A stretch of DNA of 64,000 nucleotides from PALSA-1353 sp050012375 (GCA_050012375.1 JBEKHH010000027.1:1-64000); one strand, 5' to 3'. Positions 34,866-43,972 are shown, numbered from the stretch's first letter. A program made the numbers and translations. The notes: generated by a model from the letters alone, not told the origin.

Positions 34866-36140
34866 TTATGCCGGTTCCGCCACCGGCTGCGGGAGGATTT
34901 CAATTTTCACGCGCTTGATGCGCTGCGGCTCGGCATCCAGAATTGTGTAGCGAACTTTGTCGTGCTCGTAGATCGCGCCTTTTTCGGGGATGCGCGCCAG
35001 CGTCGTGCTGAGGAAACCGCCGAGGGTTTCGTAGCCGGCGTCCTCGGGGAGATTCAGGCCCACCAGCCGATTCACGTCCTCGATGCGGATGCGGGCGTCG
35101 GCGTCGACGGTTTTATCGTCGAGTTTCTTCAGCATTGACGGTTCATCGGTTTCATGTTCGTCGGAGATTTCGCCGACCAATTCCTCCACGACGTCTTCGA
35201 TGGTGACCACGCCCGCGGCGCTGCCGTATTCGTCGAGGACCACGGCGATCTGCACTTTCTGGCGCCGAAAATCGCTGAGCAAATCGCTGAGCGGCTTGAT
35301 TTCGGGGACGTAGGTGGCGGGCCGCATGATCTGGCCGATGGAGAATTGCGGATTGGGCTGGCCGAGGAGCTTGAGGAGATCGCGGGCGAAGAGGATGCCG
35401 ACGACGTGATCGAGGTTTTGCTCGTAGATGGGAATGCGGGAATGCCGCGATTTTTCGAAGCAATCCTTGACCTGCTCGAGCGTGGCGTCGATGGGAAGGG
35501 CGGAGATATCCTGGCGCGGGGTCATGATGTGGCCGGCGGTGGTGTCGCGGGACTCGATGACCGATTCGATCATCTCGCGTTCCTGAGTGTCGACGACGCC
35601 TTCCTTTTCGCCTTCCTCGACGGCCGAGAGGATGTCATTCTCGATCTGCGATTCGGTTTCGGTCTCGCTGGCGCCGAGAGCGCGGCGGACGACATCATCG
35701 GTGCCATGCATGAGCTTCGACAGCGGGGAAAAGGTCAGGCGCAGTCCGTGAAGGACCGGCGCGAAGAACCCGACGAGTTCAGCGGCGGCGTACCTGGCGG
35801 CGGCGTGGGGAATCGTGACGGCGAGGAACACGGCGATGACGCCGGCGACGAGGATCGTCATCGTGTAGCGGATCAGCGGGCCGTAGTGCGTCTGCTCGAA
35901 GGAGGCGAAGACCAGGACCCAGATGAGAATGTTGGAGAACTGGCGGAAAATGGCGGTGAGGAAGGTCAGGTCCGGCGTGTTCTCGGTGATGGGTTCGAAC
36001 CACTTGTCGGAATCGCGGCGGCCCAGGAATTCCGCCAGGCGAGGGCGGGAATACTCTCGAAGCGAATAAGTCATCGAGGAGAAGAAAAGCGAGAGCAGCG
36101 ACGCCAGCGCCGCTCCCCCGATGCTCAGGTAGAGAGGCAT
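34866..36140 (-). CDS. CNNM/CBS-domain membrane protein (CorC/HlyC family)
   Basis: This 424-residue protein has four N-terminal membrane segments of a CNNM domain (residues about 1-180) and a tandem CBS pair (around SRHSRIPIYEQNLDHVVGIL and IAVVLDEYGSAAGVVTIED). A C-terminal CorC/HlyC domain completes it. Such proteins are linked to magnesium efflux or resistance, with adenine nucleotides bound by the CBS pair. It starts directly after ybeY, giving the conserved phoH - HD protein - ybeY - corC order. Older names such as hemolysin are not functionally meaningful here. Confidence 0.88.
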   Translation of the reverse strand: MPLYLSIGGAALASLLSLFFSSMTYSLREYSRPRLAEFLGRRDSDKWFEPITENTPDLTFLTAIFRQFSNILIWVLVFASFEQTHYGPLIRYTMTILVAGVIAVFLAVTIPHAAARYAAAELVGFFAPVLHGLRLTFSPLSKLMHGTDDVVRRALGASETETESQIENDILSAVEEGEKEGVVDTQEREMIESVIESRDTTAGHIMTPRQDISALPIDATLEQVKDCFEKSRHSRIPIYEQNLDHVVGILFARDLLKLLGQPNPQFSIGQIMRPATYVPEIKPLSDLLSDFRRQKVQIAVVLDEYGSAAGVVTIEDVVEELVGEISDEHETDEPSMLKKLDDKTVDADARIRIEDVNRLVGLNLPEDAGYETLGGFLSTTLARIPEKGAIYEHDKVRYTILDAEPQRIKRVKIEILPQPVAEPA

Positions 36141-36617
36141 TTATGAACTCCGTTTGCAAAAGACCGGGCCGACACCCAGGCCAGTGAGAATCTCATCTTC
36201 CTTGGCGTGCATCATCGTGAAAGCCGATTGGGTTCTATCGTCGAAACCGGACAAGTGCAACAATCCATGGAGGGCATAGAGGAGCAACTCGTGGGCCACG
36301 CGATGGCCGAGACTGCGTGCCCGCTCGTGGGCGATGGTGTGGCAGATGATGATTTCGCCGGAGGCGACGCGGCCGCGGGGATCATGATCGAGCTCAAAGC
36401 TCAGGACGTCGGTCGGGCCTGATCGGTGGAGGAACTTCTTATGGAGAAGCGCCATTTGCCGCCGCGGGACGATGGCGAGGGAAAGCTCCTTCAGCGGCGA
36501 GCGCAAAAGCGCGTGGGCTGCCAATATTTGGCGGCGGAGGGCGGACACATATCGGCCACCAACGGGGGCGTGAATGTCGAGTCGCAGGGGCAAAATGTAC
36601 GGGGGCCGTGACACCAT
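36141..36617 (-). CDS. ybeY: YbeY-like rRNA maturation endoribonuclease, altered metal site
   Basis: This 158-residue protein has the YbeY fold, including LSFELDHDP and GEIIICHTIAHERA. The metal motif region HGLLHLSGFDD lies at about residues 117-127. The family motif is HGxLHLxGYDH with three zinc-binding His residues; here the third is Asp (residue 127). Asp can bind zinc, so activity is possible but not certain. YbeY trims the 16S rRNA 3' end and acts in ribosome quality control. It starts at the base after the HD-phosphohydrolase stop, so it is probably coupled to that gene. Confidence 0.85.
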   Translation of the reverse strand: MVSRPPYILPLRLDIHAPVGGRYVSALRRQILAAHALLRSPLKELSLAIVPRRQMALLHKKFLHRSGPTDVLSFELDHDPRGRVASGEIIICHTIAHERARSLGHRVAHELLLYALHGLLHLSGFDDRTQSAFTMMHAKEDEILTGLGVGPVFCKRSS

Positions 36618-38972
36618 TCAGGCGGTTGTCGCCCTGGGAGCAGCGGAGGCGTCCATCGTCTCGGCGCTCGGATAGGCGATGCGGCCGTGGTAAATGCCCA
36701 GCAGGGTCTTGGCGATCGCCTTTTCGATGAGCTGCAAGTCGCACAGGGTCAGATCGGAATCATCGAACTGCCCGTCTTCCAGCCGCAGCCGGGCCAACTC
36801 GTGCACCTTGGCTTCCAGCCGGCTGGCGGTGGGCTCGGCCAGCGTTCGGCAGGCGCTCTCGACGATATCGCAGAGCATGACGATGGCGGCCTCCTTGCTG
36901 CGGGGCTTGGGACCTTCATAGCGGAATTCAGTTGCCTCGGGGCAAGCGGCGTCGGGTTGCTGGTCGCTCTGCCGCACGGCCTTGGAAAAGAAATACTCAA
37001 CGACGGTCTTGCCGTGATGTTGCTGGATGATGGCCTGGATGCTGCTGGGGAGATGGTATTCCTTTGCCAGTTCGACGCCGTCCTTGACGTGCGCCTGAAT
37101 GATTCGAAGCGAAAGGCTGGGGCTGAGATTGAGATGCCGGTTCTCGCCGCCCAGTTGGTTCTCGACGAAATAGTCCGGCTTGTTGATCTTGCCGATGTCG
37201 TGGTAATAGCAGCCGACGCGGCAGAGCAATGAATTGACCCCGATGGCTTCGGCTGCGGCCTCGGCAAGGGTCGCCACGCCGTAACTGTGGTTGTACGTGC
37301 CGGGGGCTTCCAGCGCCAACCTGCGGAGGAGCGGCTGGCTGGCATCGGCCAGTTCCAGGAGCGTCATGCCGGTCGTGATGCGGAAGGCCTTTTCGATGAA
37401 GGGGAGAATTCCCAGGACGACAAATCCGGCGGCGAAACCCGCGGCCCCGACATGAAGGCAATTCTGCCCGATGAACGAAATCGGCTCCATCTCGATGGCG
37501 CCGACGGCGGCAGTGGCGATGATCATGGCGACCCCGGCCGCGCCGCCCACCTCGATCAGCTTGCTGCGGCTGCGAATTTCATCCAGGAGATAACAGGCGC
37601 AAAGCACGCCGACCCACAAAACCAGGAAAAATTCCAGGCCCTGGTTGAGGGCGGTGGTGACAATGGCGGACTGTATCGTCGTGACGCCGAGGGCAAATCG
37701 CTGGTCATACGAGATGGTCATGATCAGCGCCGCCACCAGGGTCGGGGCAATGCCGAAGATGAACAGCGAACTGTTGCCTATGCCCGCGACCTCCGTCAGG
37801 AGGAGCATCGCCAATAGCAGCCCGCCCATGGCCAAGGCTCGGGCGTGGTTATGAATGCACCGCGGCTGATAGCGGGCGACGTAACCGGCGAGGATGAATG
37901 TCAGGATGCCCGCCACCAGCGCCAGGCCGAGACGATATTGCCAGATCTTATAACTGTCGCCGGTCAATGAATCGTAATAGGCCCTGTTTTCCCAAACCAG
38001 GATCTGGTGATCGCGATCGCTGAGCGTCGAACCGCCGGAAATGATTTTGGCGCTGCGGCTGAAGAATTCGACGGCTGCACTTTTTCCGACCGCGTCCTCA
38101 GCCTGGTTTTGCAACTCGTGAGTGGCCTGGTCGTCGTATTGATAATTGGAATCGGCAGCCAGTTCCGAAAAAGTGATGCGAGCGATCTTCGAGCCCAGAC
38201 CCAGGCCAAATCCCCCGGCGGCTTCGTCCAGGCGCGCCTGGAGAGATTCCGGCAGGTTCGTTCCGTAGACATTCGCGACGTCGATGGTTCGCGGCGGCTC
38301 GCTGCTGGAGGACTGCGGGTTTTGCAAATCAGCGGGCGGCGGAAGCAGCACCGCCTTGCGCTCCTGGGTGGGGAACTGGGCGGCGAGGCGGCTCTCCTCG
38401 TCGCGGTCGGCTTGCTTGAGAATCACCAGCGGCTCATCCTCGGCCACCAGATGTTGCTTGGCGTAAGCTACGAATTGGCGAACGTCGGAATTGTATTGCT
38501 GGCGGTCGGGTCCGAGGCGGTCCTGTTCAAGCTCGGTGATCGCGCCGCTATCGAGAATGTCGCGAAGCGGCGAATCGAGTTCCTCGGCGGCTCGGCCGTG
38601 AACCGTGTCGGGAAGCGCCAGGAGATAATCCTGAACTTTGGCCCAGATATCGCCGGCGACCTGGCGATAAGCGCGGGGTGCGTTCTCGCGGGCGACCTTG
38701 ACCTGTTGGTCGTGCAGGGCCTCGTCTACGAACGGGAAATCGACGCGGGCGACGATGTCGTGCGGAACGTAATCCCCAACGCGATACGGCACCACGTCTT
38801 TACGCAGCAGCAGGAGCAGGGTGACGGCCAGCCAGAACCCCAACACGATCGCCACGGATGGGATCAAGTCGCGCATCGGCGGCGCGGCGCGGGCTTCGAA
38901 GTCGTGGCGGCCCTCGCGGATCGCCGAGCGGCGCTGACTGCTGCGGAAACGGTGCTCCAAGCCGAACATCAT
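36618..38972 (-). CDS. 7TM-HD family phosphohydrolase (PgpH-like)
   Basis: This 784-residue protein has one N-terminal membrane span, a long extracytoplasmic 7TMR-HDED-type region (about residues 75-340) and seven membrane spans (about 345-540). A cytoplasmic HD domain has the metal motif YYHDIGKINKPDYF at about 590 and QQHHGKTVVEYF later. In Listeria the related PgpH hydrolyses cyclic di-AMP. Whether this species uses that signal cannot be told here. It overlaps phoH by four bases and abuts ybeY, a gene order conserved across many bacteria. Confidence 0.88.
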   Translation of the reverse strand: MMFGLEHRFRSSQRRSAIREGRHDFEARAAPPMRDLIPSVAIVLGFWLAVTLLLLLRKDVVPYRVGDYVPHDIVARVDFPFVDEALHDQQVKVARENAPRAYRQVAGDIWAKVQDYLLALPDTVHGRAAEELDSPLRDILDSGAITELEQDRLGPDRQQYNSDVRQFVAYAKQHLVAEDEPLVILKQADRDEESRLAAQFPTQERKAVLLPPPADLQNPQSSSSEPPRTIDVANVYGTNLPESLQARLDEAAGGFGLGLGSKIARITFSELAADSNYQYDDQATHELQNQAEDAVGKSAAVEFFSRSAKIISGGSTLSDRDHQILVWENRAYYDSLTGDSYKIWQYRLGLALVAGILTFILAGYVARYQPRCIHNHARALAMGGLLLAMLLLTEVAGIGNSSLFIFGIAPTLVAALIMTISYDQRFALGVTTIQSAIVTTALNQGLEFFLVLWVGVLCACYLLDEIRSRSKLIEVGGAAGVAMIIATAAVGAIEMEPISFIGQNCLHVGAAGFAAGFVVLGILPFIEKAFRITTGMTLLELADASQPLLRRLALEAPGTYNHSYGVATLAEAAAEAIGVNSLLCRVGCYYHDIGKINKPDYFVENQLGGENRHLNLSPSLSLRIIQAHVKDGVELAKEYHLPSSIQAIIQQHHGKTVVEYFFSKAVRQSDQQPDAACPEATEFRYEGPKPRSKEAAIVMLCDIVESACRTLAEPTASRLEAKVHELARLRLEDGQFDDSDLTLCDLQLIEKAIAKTLLGIYHGRIAYPSAETMDASAAPRATTA

Positions 38973-39943
38973 TCCCGGTCCTTCCGCCGCCGCTTAGCCG
39001 CAGGTTCGTCGCCGTTGCGCTCGTACGCGTCCACGATATTCTGGACCAGGGCATGCCGAACGATATCGGCTTGCTCCAGTTCAACCATGCCGATTCCGCG
39101 GATGCCGGAAAGCTTTTCCATCGCGTCGATTAAACCGCTACGGACGTCATTGGGCAAGTCGATCTGCGTCGTGTCGCCCGTGACGATCATTTTGGAGTCA
39201 TGGCCCAGCCGAGTCAAAAACATAAGCATTTGAGACGCAGTTGTATTCTGGGCCTCGTCGAGAATGATAATGCTGTCGTTGAGCGTTCGTCCACGCATAA
39301 ACGCCAAGGGAATGACTTCGATCACGTCGTTGACCATGAATCGCTTGACCTGCTCGATATCGATCATGTCGTGCAGAGCGTCGAAAAGCGGGCGGAGATA
39401 AGGATTTACCTTCGCCTGCATGTCGCCGGGGAGGAACCCGAGGCGTTCACCGGCCTCAACCGCCGGCCGCACCAAAACAATTCGCTTTGTCTGCCCTTGC
39501 TTGAGGAAGCTGGCGGAGGCGGCGACGGCGAGATACGTCTTGCCGGTGCCCGCGGGGCCAATGCAAAACGTCAGATCGTGATGCAGGATCGCGTCAATGT
39601 ATTTTCGTTGGCCGGCGGTTTTTGGCCTGATGGGTCCGCCCTTGGCGTGAAAAACGTCGAGCTCGTCGGCGGAACGCAGGCGGCCGTCGTCGGCTGCCCG
39701 GCCGATGGCTTTGCCGACCTCTTCGACGCTCAGCCAATCCTGGCGGCGAAGGGCGCGCTGCAACTGATCGAGCACGGCGGCGGCTTTGCCAACCTGCTCG
39801 CGCTCGCCCAGCAAACGGATTTCATCATCCCGGCCGATGACCTGGATGCCAAAGGTGTCGCGGATCAACCGCAGATTTCGGTCTGCCGAGCCGAATAGCG
39901 CCAGTTTCTTCTCGGGTTGTTCAAGAGTGATATTCAACTGCAC
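38969..39943 (-). CDS. PhoH-family ATPase
   Basis: This 324-residue protein has an N-terminal KH-like region (TFGIQVIGRDDEIRLLGERE) and a PhoH ATPase domain. Walker A GPAGTGKTYLA is at about residue 130 and the Walker B region is SIIILDEAQNTT. FMRGRTLNDS and VTGDTTQIDLP are also present. PhoH-like proteins are ATPases, probably linked to RNA metabolism, and are often beside ybeY. I chose the GTG at 39943, preceded by GCGGGGA. Longer in-frame starts up to 40096 would add an unusual extension. It overlaps the following HD-protein gene by four bases. Confidence 0.88.
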   Translation of the reverse strand: MQLNITLEQPEKKLALFGSADRNLRLIRDTFGIQVIGRDDEIRLLGEREQVGKAAAVLDQLQRALRRQDWLSVEEVGKAIGRAADDGRLRSADELDVFHAKGGPIRPKTAGQRKYIDAILHHDLTFCIGPAGTGKTYLAVAASASFLKQGQTKRIVLVRPAVEAGERLGFLPGDMQAKVNPYLRPLFDALHDMIDIEQVKRFMVNDVIEVIPLAFMRGRTLNDSIIILDEAQNTTASQMLMFLTRLGHDSKMIVTGDTTQIDLPNDVRSGLIDAMEKLSGIRGIGMVELEQADIVRHALVQNIVDAYERNGDEPAAKRRRKDRE

Positions 39944-40147
39944 AACAATCCCCGCGCCGGGATTGACTTGCCGGCCGCTGAGGTATCCGCCGGCCTTGAG
40001 CGAAGGGCCGGCGGGCATGAACTGATGGAGATTTTCGCACCAAACCTGCAAAAAAGCGAGAGGTCGAACCTCCAGCCCAGCGGCCCAGGGTAACATCCAA
40101 TTGGTAAGATTGGGTAAATGTAGCGATGAAGCAAACAGGGTCGGCGA

Positions 40148-41080
40148 TTAAAACAGGCTGAACAGCAGATAAGCGGCAGGGGCGGCCAATAGCGGGCTAT
40201 CGATCACATCCAGCAATCCGCCGAAGCCGGGGATGATGTCGCCGCTGTCTTTTACCTTGGCGTCGCGCTTCATGAGGCTTTCCAGGAGGTCGCCGACTTG
40301 CCCGACGGCGCCGATAATGGCTCCGAAGAGGAGAGCCGTCCGCCAATTAAGGGTGGACAACTGGCTGGGCCAGATGATGGAGCAGGCCAGCCCGATCAGG
40401 GCGGCAGTCGCCAGGCCGCAGAAGAGGCCCTCCCAGGTTTTGCTCGGGCTGAGCCAGGCAATGAGCTTGTGCCGGCCGAAGGCTCGGCCGCCGAAGTACG
40501 CGGCGATGTCCGCGAATTTCACCACCAGCAGAATCATTACCACCGCCGCCGTGGATCCTTGAAAGCCATGCTGTTGATCGGCCGAGTGTTTGACGCGCAG
40601 CGCCATCAGGAACCAGGCGAGGCCGCCGAGATACAGCATCGCTAGAACGGTGCCGGCCATGTGGGTGATCGCCTCCTCGGTGTGGCGTCCGCTGGCGCGG
40701 CGGATGGCGGCGAGGATCATGATGACGACGATGATGAAAGCGAGGCTGGAAGTGGCGATGTGCTGGAACCAGGGAAATTGCGTGAGGAAGGCGTGAATCG
40801 CCAGCAGCCCTGAACCGAGGCCCGCGAGGAAGCGGTAGGGGCGGATTTGTTCGGCGACGAAGAGCCGTGCCACCTCCGTTGTTGCCAGAGGGAGAAGAAA
40901 AATCATCGCCAGCAAAAGTCCCACGCCGCCGAGGCCGAATTCCCTCGGGGGATGAAGGTTTGGAAGCTTGACCCATCCCCACGTGTTTTGCTCGACCCAG
41001 TAATCCAGGTAGAGCAGGGCGAGCAGGCCGGCCAGCATGAGCGAGCCGTAGGTGAGACGCTGACGTAATGATTGCTGCAT
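40148..41080 (-). CDS. cdsA: Phosphatidate cytidylyltransferase CdsA
   Basis: This 310-residue membrane protein has eight or so spans and the C-terminal CdsA signature, here GDLLESLMKRDAKVKDSGD followed by IPGFGGLLDVIDS. It makes CDP-diacylglycerol from phosphatidate and CTP, the precursor of phospholipids. The ATG at 41080 was chosen; a second ATG at 41107 is possible and neither has a strong ribosome binding site. It is downstream of uppS on the same strand, a common pairing, but a palindromic repeat separates the two. Confidence 0.93.
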   Translation of the reverse strand: MQQSLRQRLTYGSLMLAGLLALLYLDYWVEQNTWGWVKLPNLHPPREFGLGGVGLLLAMIFLLPLATTEVARLFVAEQIRPYRFLAGLGSGLLAIHAFLTQFPWFQHIATSSLAFIIVVIMILAAIRRASGRHTEEAITHMAGTVLAMLYLGGLAWFLMALRVKHSADQQHGFQGSTAAVVMILLVVKFADIAAYFGGRAFGRHKLIAWLSPSKTWEGLFCGLATAALIGLACSIIWPSQLSTLNWRTALLFGAIIGAVGQVGDLLESLMKRDAKVKDSGDIIPGFGGLLDVIDSPLLAAPAAYLLFSLF

Positions 41081-41204
41081 CGTAGGAAATGGCGACGGGG
41101 GCATCATCTAGATTTTGCCGGATTTGGCAACGGGCGAGAGCCGCGGTCCTGTTTAGATGACATTTTTCATCGATCGTGCGAACTCCTTGATCTCAAGGTT
41201 TAAT

Positions 41205-41310
41205 TTAACCGCAGAGTTCGCGGAGGCCGCGGAGACAGACGCAGAGAAGAAATGCGAAAACGAATTCTTCTCGGTCCTTCTCAGCGATCTCCGCGTGCTC
41301 CGCGGTCAAA
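41205..41310. repeat. Imperfect inverted repeat of CGCGGAGG-type units
   Basis: The 255-base gap between cdsA and uppS holds a left arm (about 41205-41251, starting TTAACCGCAGAGTTCGCGGA) and a right arm (about 41265-41309, ending CTCCGCGTGCTCCGCGGTCA). They are imperfect reverse complements around a short A-rich centre. Each arm has repeated CGCGGAG/CGCAGAG units. This is a known kind of dispersed bacterial palindrome that creates false small ORFs when translated. The rest of the gap shows nothing further. Confidence 0.8.
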
Positions 41311-41335
41311 GATTGGATTGGAAGGGTGAGGCCAA

Positions 41336-42109
41336 TCAGCGCGAGCCGGCGGGCAGCGTATTGGTCTGATCCAGCGCGCCAAAGCGACGATGACGCGAGG
41401 CGAACTCGGCCAGCGTCTTGTGAAAATCTTCCACCGTAAAATCGGGCCAAAGCACGGGGCTGACCACCAGTTCCGCATAGCTGATTTGCCAGAGAAGATA
41501 GTTGCTGACCCGCATTTCGCCGGCGGTGCGGATCAGGACATCGGGATCGGGCAGGCCCGCCGTGTAAAGATGATCGCTGATGGTCTGCTCGCGGATGTCG
41601 CGCGGGTCGAGTTTTCCGGAGGCCACCTTGGCCGCAATGGCCCGCACGGCGTCGGTGATCTCGGCGCGGCTGCCGTAATTCAAGGCCAGATTCAACTGCA
41701 GCCCGTCGTTGGCGGCTGTCTCGGCCAACGTCCGATTCACCTCATCCAGGACCAAATCCGGCAAATTCTCCAGCCGGCCGATCTGTTTGAAGCGAATGTT
41801 GTTCTCCATCATCGTCGGCCGTTCGTTGCGGAGATAGTCGATGTACATTTGCATCAGGAAGGTGACTTCATCGGCGGGGCGTTTCCAATTTTCGAGGCTG
41901 AAGGAATACAAGGTGAGGAAATCGGGGGCTGCGAATTCGCGGCGAAGGCGGGCGCATTCCGTGACGATTGCGCGAACCGTCTTTGCCCCCTGCTGATGCC
42001 CCTCCACCCGCGGCAGACCGCGCTGTATGGCCCAGCGCCCATTGCCGTCCATGATGACGGCAATGTGCCGGGGAAGGCGCTGGAAGGGCATTTCGGCGAT
42101 TAGGGTCAT
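41336..42109 (-). CDS. uppS: Isoprenyl (undecaprenyl) diphosphate synthase UppS
   Basis: This 257-residue protein is a cis-prenyltransferase. HIAVIMDGNGRWAIQRGLPR carries the catalytic Asp and the diphosphate-binding region. FSLENWKRP and ending motifs DVLIRTAGEMRVSNYLLWQ and YAELVVSPVLWPDF are all present. It makes undecaprenyl diphosphate, the lipid carrier for envelope sugars. In family members RTxGExRxSN coordinates the second substrate. A second ATG at 42091 is a possible start. It lies downstream of cimA, separated by 135 bases that include a strong hairpin. Confidence 0.95.
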   Translation of the reverse strand: MTLIAEMPFQRLPRHIAVIMDGNGRWAIQRGLPRVEGHQQGAKTVRAIVTECARLRREFAAPDFLTLYSFSLENWKRPADEVTFLMQMYIDYLRNERPTMMENNIRFKQIGRLENLPDLVLDEVNRTLAETAANDGLQLNLALNYGSRAEITDAVRAIAAKVASGKLDPRDIREQTISDHLYTAGLPDPDVLIRTAGEMRVSNYLLWQISYAELVVSPVLWPDFTVEDFHKTLAEFASRHRRFGALDQTNTLPAGSR

Positions 42110-42186
42110 GTTACATCAGTGTAAGAGGCCTTGGCTCGGGATTCTACGGGGAGAGTGGGAATATGGATTGGAGGATTTATCGATTT

Positions 42187-42240
42187 GACAGAGCCGGAAC
42201 GTGCCGCCCCGGTCCGGGCCGACACGGGAGCGGCTCTGTC
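42187..42240. repeat. Strong REP-like hairpin after cimA
   Basis: GACAGAGCCG (42187-42196) and CGGCTCTGTC (42231-42240) are exact reverse complements. The 34 bases between them also fold back (CGTG with CACG, GGCCC with GGGGC), so the whole 54 bases could form a near-continuous hairpin. It begins four bases after the cimA stop codon on the minus strand, and no T-run of terminator type follows. It may protect the cimA mRNA 3' end or be a dispersed palindrome. The remaining bases up to uppS show nothing else. Confidence 0.65.
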
Positions 42241-42244
42241 CGCA

Positions 42245-43867
42245 TTACCGCGAAGCCGCCTCGGCCGAATTCGAACCAGCCTGCTCCTCCTGACAATGGA
42301 TCAGGTGACACTCGTACGCATCCACCAGCGCTTGCCAACTGGCGTCGATGATGTTGCCGCTGACGCCGATCGTTCCCAGCGTTTCCTTTGAGCCGTCGGC
42401 CCGCTCGCGGCGGCATTCGACCGTGACGCGAACCTGCGCGGCCGTCTCATCGTGCGAATTGATCACGCGAACTTTGTAATCCGTCAAATGCACCGTGCCG
42501 ATCTGCGGATAATGCCCGCCCAGGCTCGTCCGCAGCGCGCTATCCAATGCGTTGACCGGGCCATCCCCCTCGGCCACGTGATGTTCCATTCTTCCATCGA
42601 CGCGCAGTTTCACGGTCGCCTCGGAAATGGGATCGTCCCCGCCATGCTTGTTGATCGTCACCCGGTAGTGATCCAGATCGAAAAACTTCTTGTATCGCCC
42701 GATCTCCTTGCGGACCAGCAACTCGAAGCTTGCCTCGGCCGCCTCGAATTGAAAACCGGCGTTTTCCATCACCTGCACTTTTTGCAGCAGCCGGCGCTGA
42801 AGCGCCTTGTCCTGCTCGATGTCGAACTTCTGGCCGATCTTGGCGGAGATATTGCTCGCTCCCGACAATTCGCTGATGAGGACCCTGCGCGTATTGCCGA
42901 CGGTTTCCGGCGAAACATGCTCGTAAGTCGCGGCATCCTTCTGGACCGCGTGCACGTGCATCCCGCCCTTGTGAGCGAAAGCGCTGCTGCCGACATACGG
43001 CTGACCCGCCGTCGCGTTCAGGTTGGCGATTTCATAAACATATCGGCTGACTTCCGTGAGATGCCGAAGCGAGCCGCCCGAAAGGCAATCGAGATGATAT
43101 TTGATCTGGAGATTGGCGATCAGGGGGATGAGGTCCATGTTGCCGCAGCGCTCGCCGACGCCGTTGATCGTGCCCTGGACATGATCGGCCCCGGCGAGCA
43201 CCGCGGCGTGGGCGTTGGCGACGGCAAGGGCGGCATCGTTATGCGTATGGATGCCCAGAAGCGCGGAAGTCTTCTGTTTCACCTCGGCGACGGTTTGGGC
43301 AACGAACTCCGGAAGGTTGCCGCCGTTCGTGTCGCATAACGCCAGCACTACTGCGCCGGCTTCCTCGGCGGCGTGCAACGTCCTGAGCGCATACTCCGCA
43401 TTCTGACGATACGCATCAAAGAAATGTTCCGCGTCGTAAACCACTTTCCTGCCGGCTGAAGCCAGCAGCCGGACCGTCTCGGCGATCATCGCCAGGTTCT
43501 CCTCCAGCGTGACGGCCAGCACCTTCTCGACATGATATTGGCTGGTCTTGCCGACGATGGTGACGACCGGCGTCTGGGCCTCCAGCAGGGCCCGCATTCC
43601 CGGATCGTCCTCGGCTTTCATCCCGCGGCGGCGGGTCATGCCGAACGCGGAAATCCTGGCGGTCTTGAGCTTGACGTTTGCGATCTCGCGGAAGAAGGCG
43701 GCATCCTTGGGATTGGAAAGGGGGAATCCGCCTTCGATGTAATCGACGCCGAGGAAATCCAATTTCTGCGCGATCAGGAGCTTATCCTGAAGAGAGAGGT
43801 TGAATCCCTCGCCCTGCGTTCCGTCCCGAAGGGTCGTGTCGTAGATTTCGATGCGTCGTGTTTTCAT
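42245..43867 (-). CDS. cimA: Citramalate synthase CimA
   Basis: This 540-residue protein belongs to the isopropylmalate/citramalate synthase family. The start is IEIYDTTLRDGTQGEGFNLS, with the DGTQGEG form typical of CimA rather than the DGEQ form of LeuA. Later motifs include HTHNDAALAVANAHAAVLAG and NGVGERCGN, and a C-terminal regulatory domain covers the last 130 residues. The enzyme condenses pyruvate and acetyl-CoA to citramalate, the first step of a threonine-independent isoleucine pathway. Regulation is visible upstream: a promoter, an Ile-rich leader peptide and a terminator/antiterminator pair (43890-44050). No other isoleucine genes are adjacent. Confidence 0.93.
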   Translation of the reverse strand: MKTRRIEIYDTTLRDGTQGEGFNLSLQDKLLIAQKLDFLGVDYIEGGFPLSNPKDAAFFREIANVKLKTARISAFGMTRRRGMKAEDDPGMRALLEAQTPVVTIVGKTSQYHVEKVLAVTLEENLAMIAETVRLLASAGRKVVYDAEHFFDAYRQNAEYALRTLHAAEEAGAVVLALCDTNGGNLPEFVAQTVAEVKQKTSALLGIHTHNDAALAVANAHAAVLAGADHVQGTINGVGERCGNMDLIPLIANLQIKYHLDCLSGGSLRHLTEVSRYVYEIANLNATAGQPYVGSSAFAHKGGMHVHAVQKDAATYEHVSPETVGNTRRVLISELSGASNISAKIGQKFDIEQDKALQRRLLQKVQVMENAGFQFEAAEASFELLVRKEIGRYKKFFDLDHYRVTINKHGGDDPISEATVKLRVDGRMEHHVAEGDGPVNALDSALRTSLGGHYPQIGTVHLTDYKVRVINSHDETAAQVRVTVECRRERADGSKETLGTIGVSGNIIDASWQALVDAYECHLIHCQEEQAGSNSAEAASR

Positions 43868-43889
43868 GGTTCTCTTGTCCAGGAGCGAG

Positions 43890-43923
43890 ATAAAAACAAA
43901 AAGCCCCGCCGTTGGGCAGGGCT
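43890..43923 (-). terminator. Intrinsic terminator of the cimA attenuator
   Basis: On the minus strand AGCCCTGCC (43923-43915), a four-base loop and GGCGGGGCT (43910-43902) form a nine-pair stem with one G-U pair, followed by TTTTTGTTTTT. This is a strong intrinsic terminator 23 bases before the cimA ATG. Placed between promoter and gene, it must be conditional for cimA to be expressed. Confidence 0.9.
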
Positions 43924-43972
43924 TGGAAATTTTCTTGATGAACCATCAGCCCTACCCGAGATTTTCCGGGGC
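43914..43972 (-). promoter_or_regulatory. cimA attenuator: anti-antiterminator and antiterminator segments
   Basis: Segment 1 (GCCCCG, 43972-43967) can pair with part of segment 2. Segment 2 (GGGTAGGGCT, 43957-43948) can form ten pairs, one of them G-U, with segment 3 (AGCCCTGCCC, 43923-43914). Segment 3 is also the left arm of the terminator. The stop codon of the leader peptide lies inside segment 2. If a ribosome stalls at the three Ile codons just before segment 1, the 2:3 pairing can form and block the terminator. If it reaches the stop codon, segment 2 is covered and the terminator forms. Confidence 0.8.

Noticed and set aside
41157..41369. 70-residue ORF over the cdsA-uppS gap
   Set aside because: It is a translation of the palindromic repeat (LTAEFAEAAE and similar), a well-known type of spurious protein.
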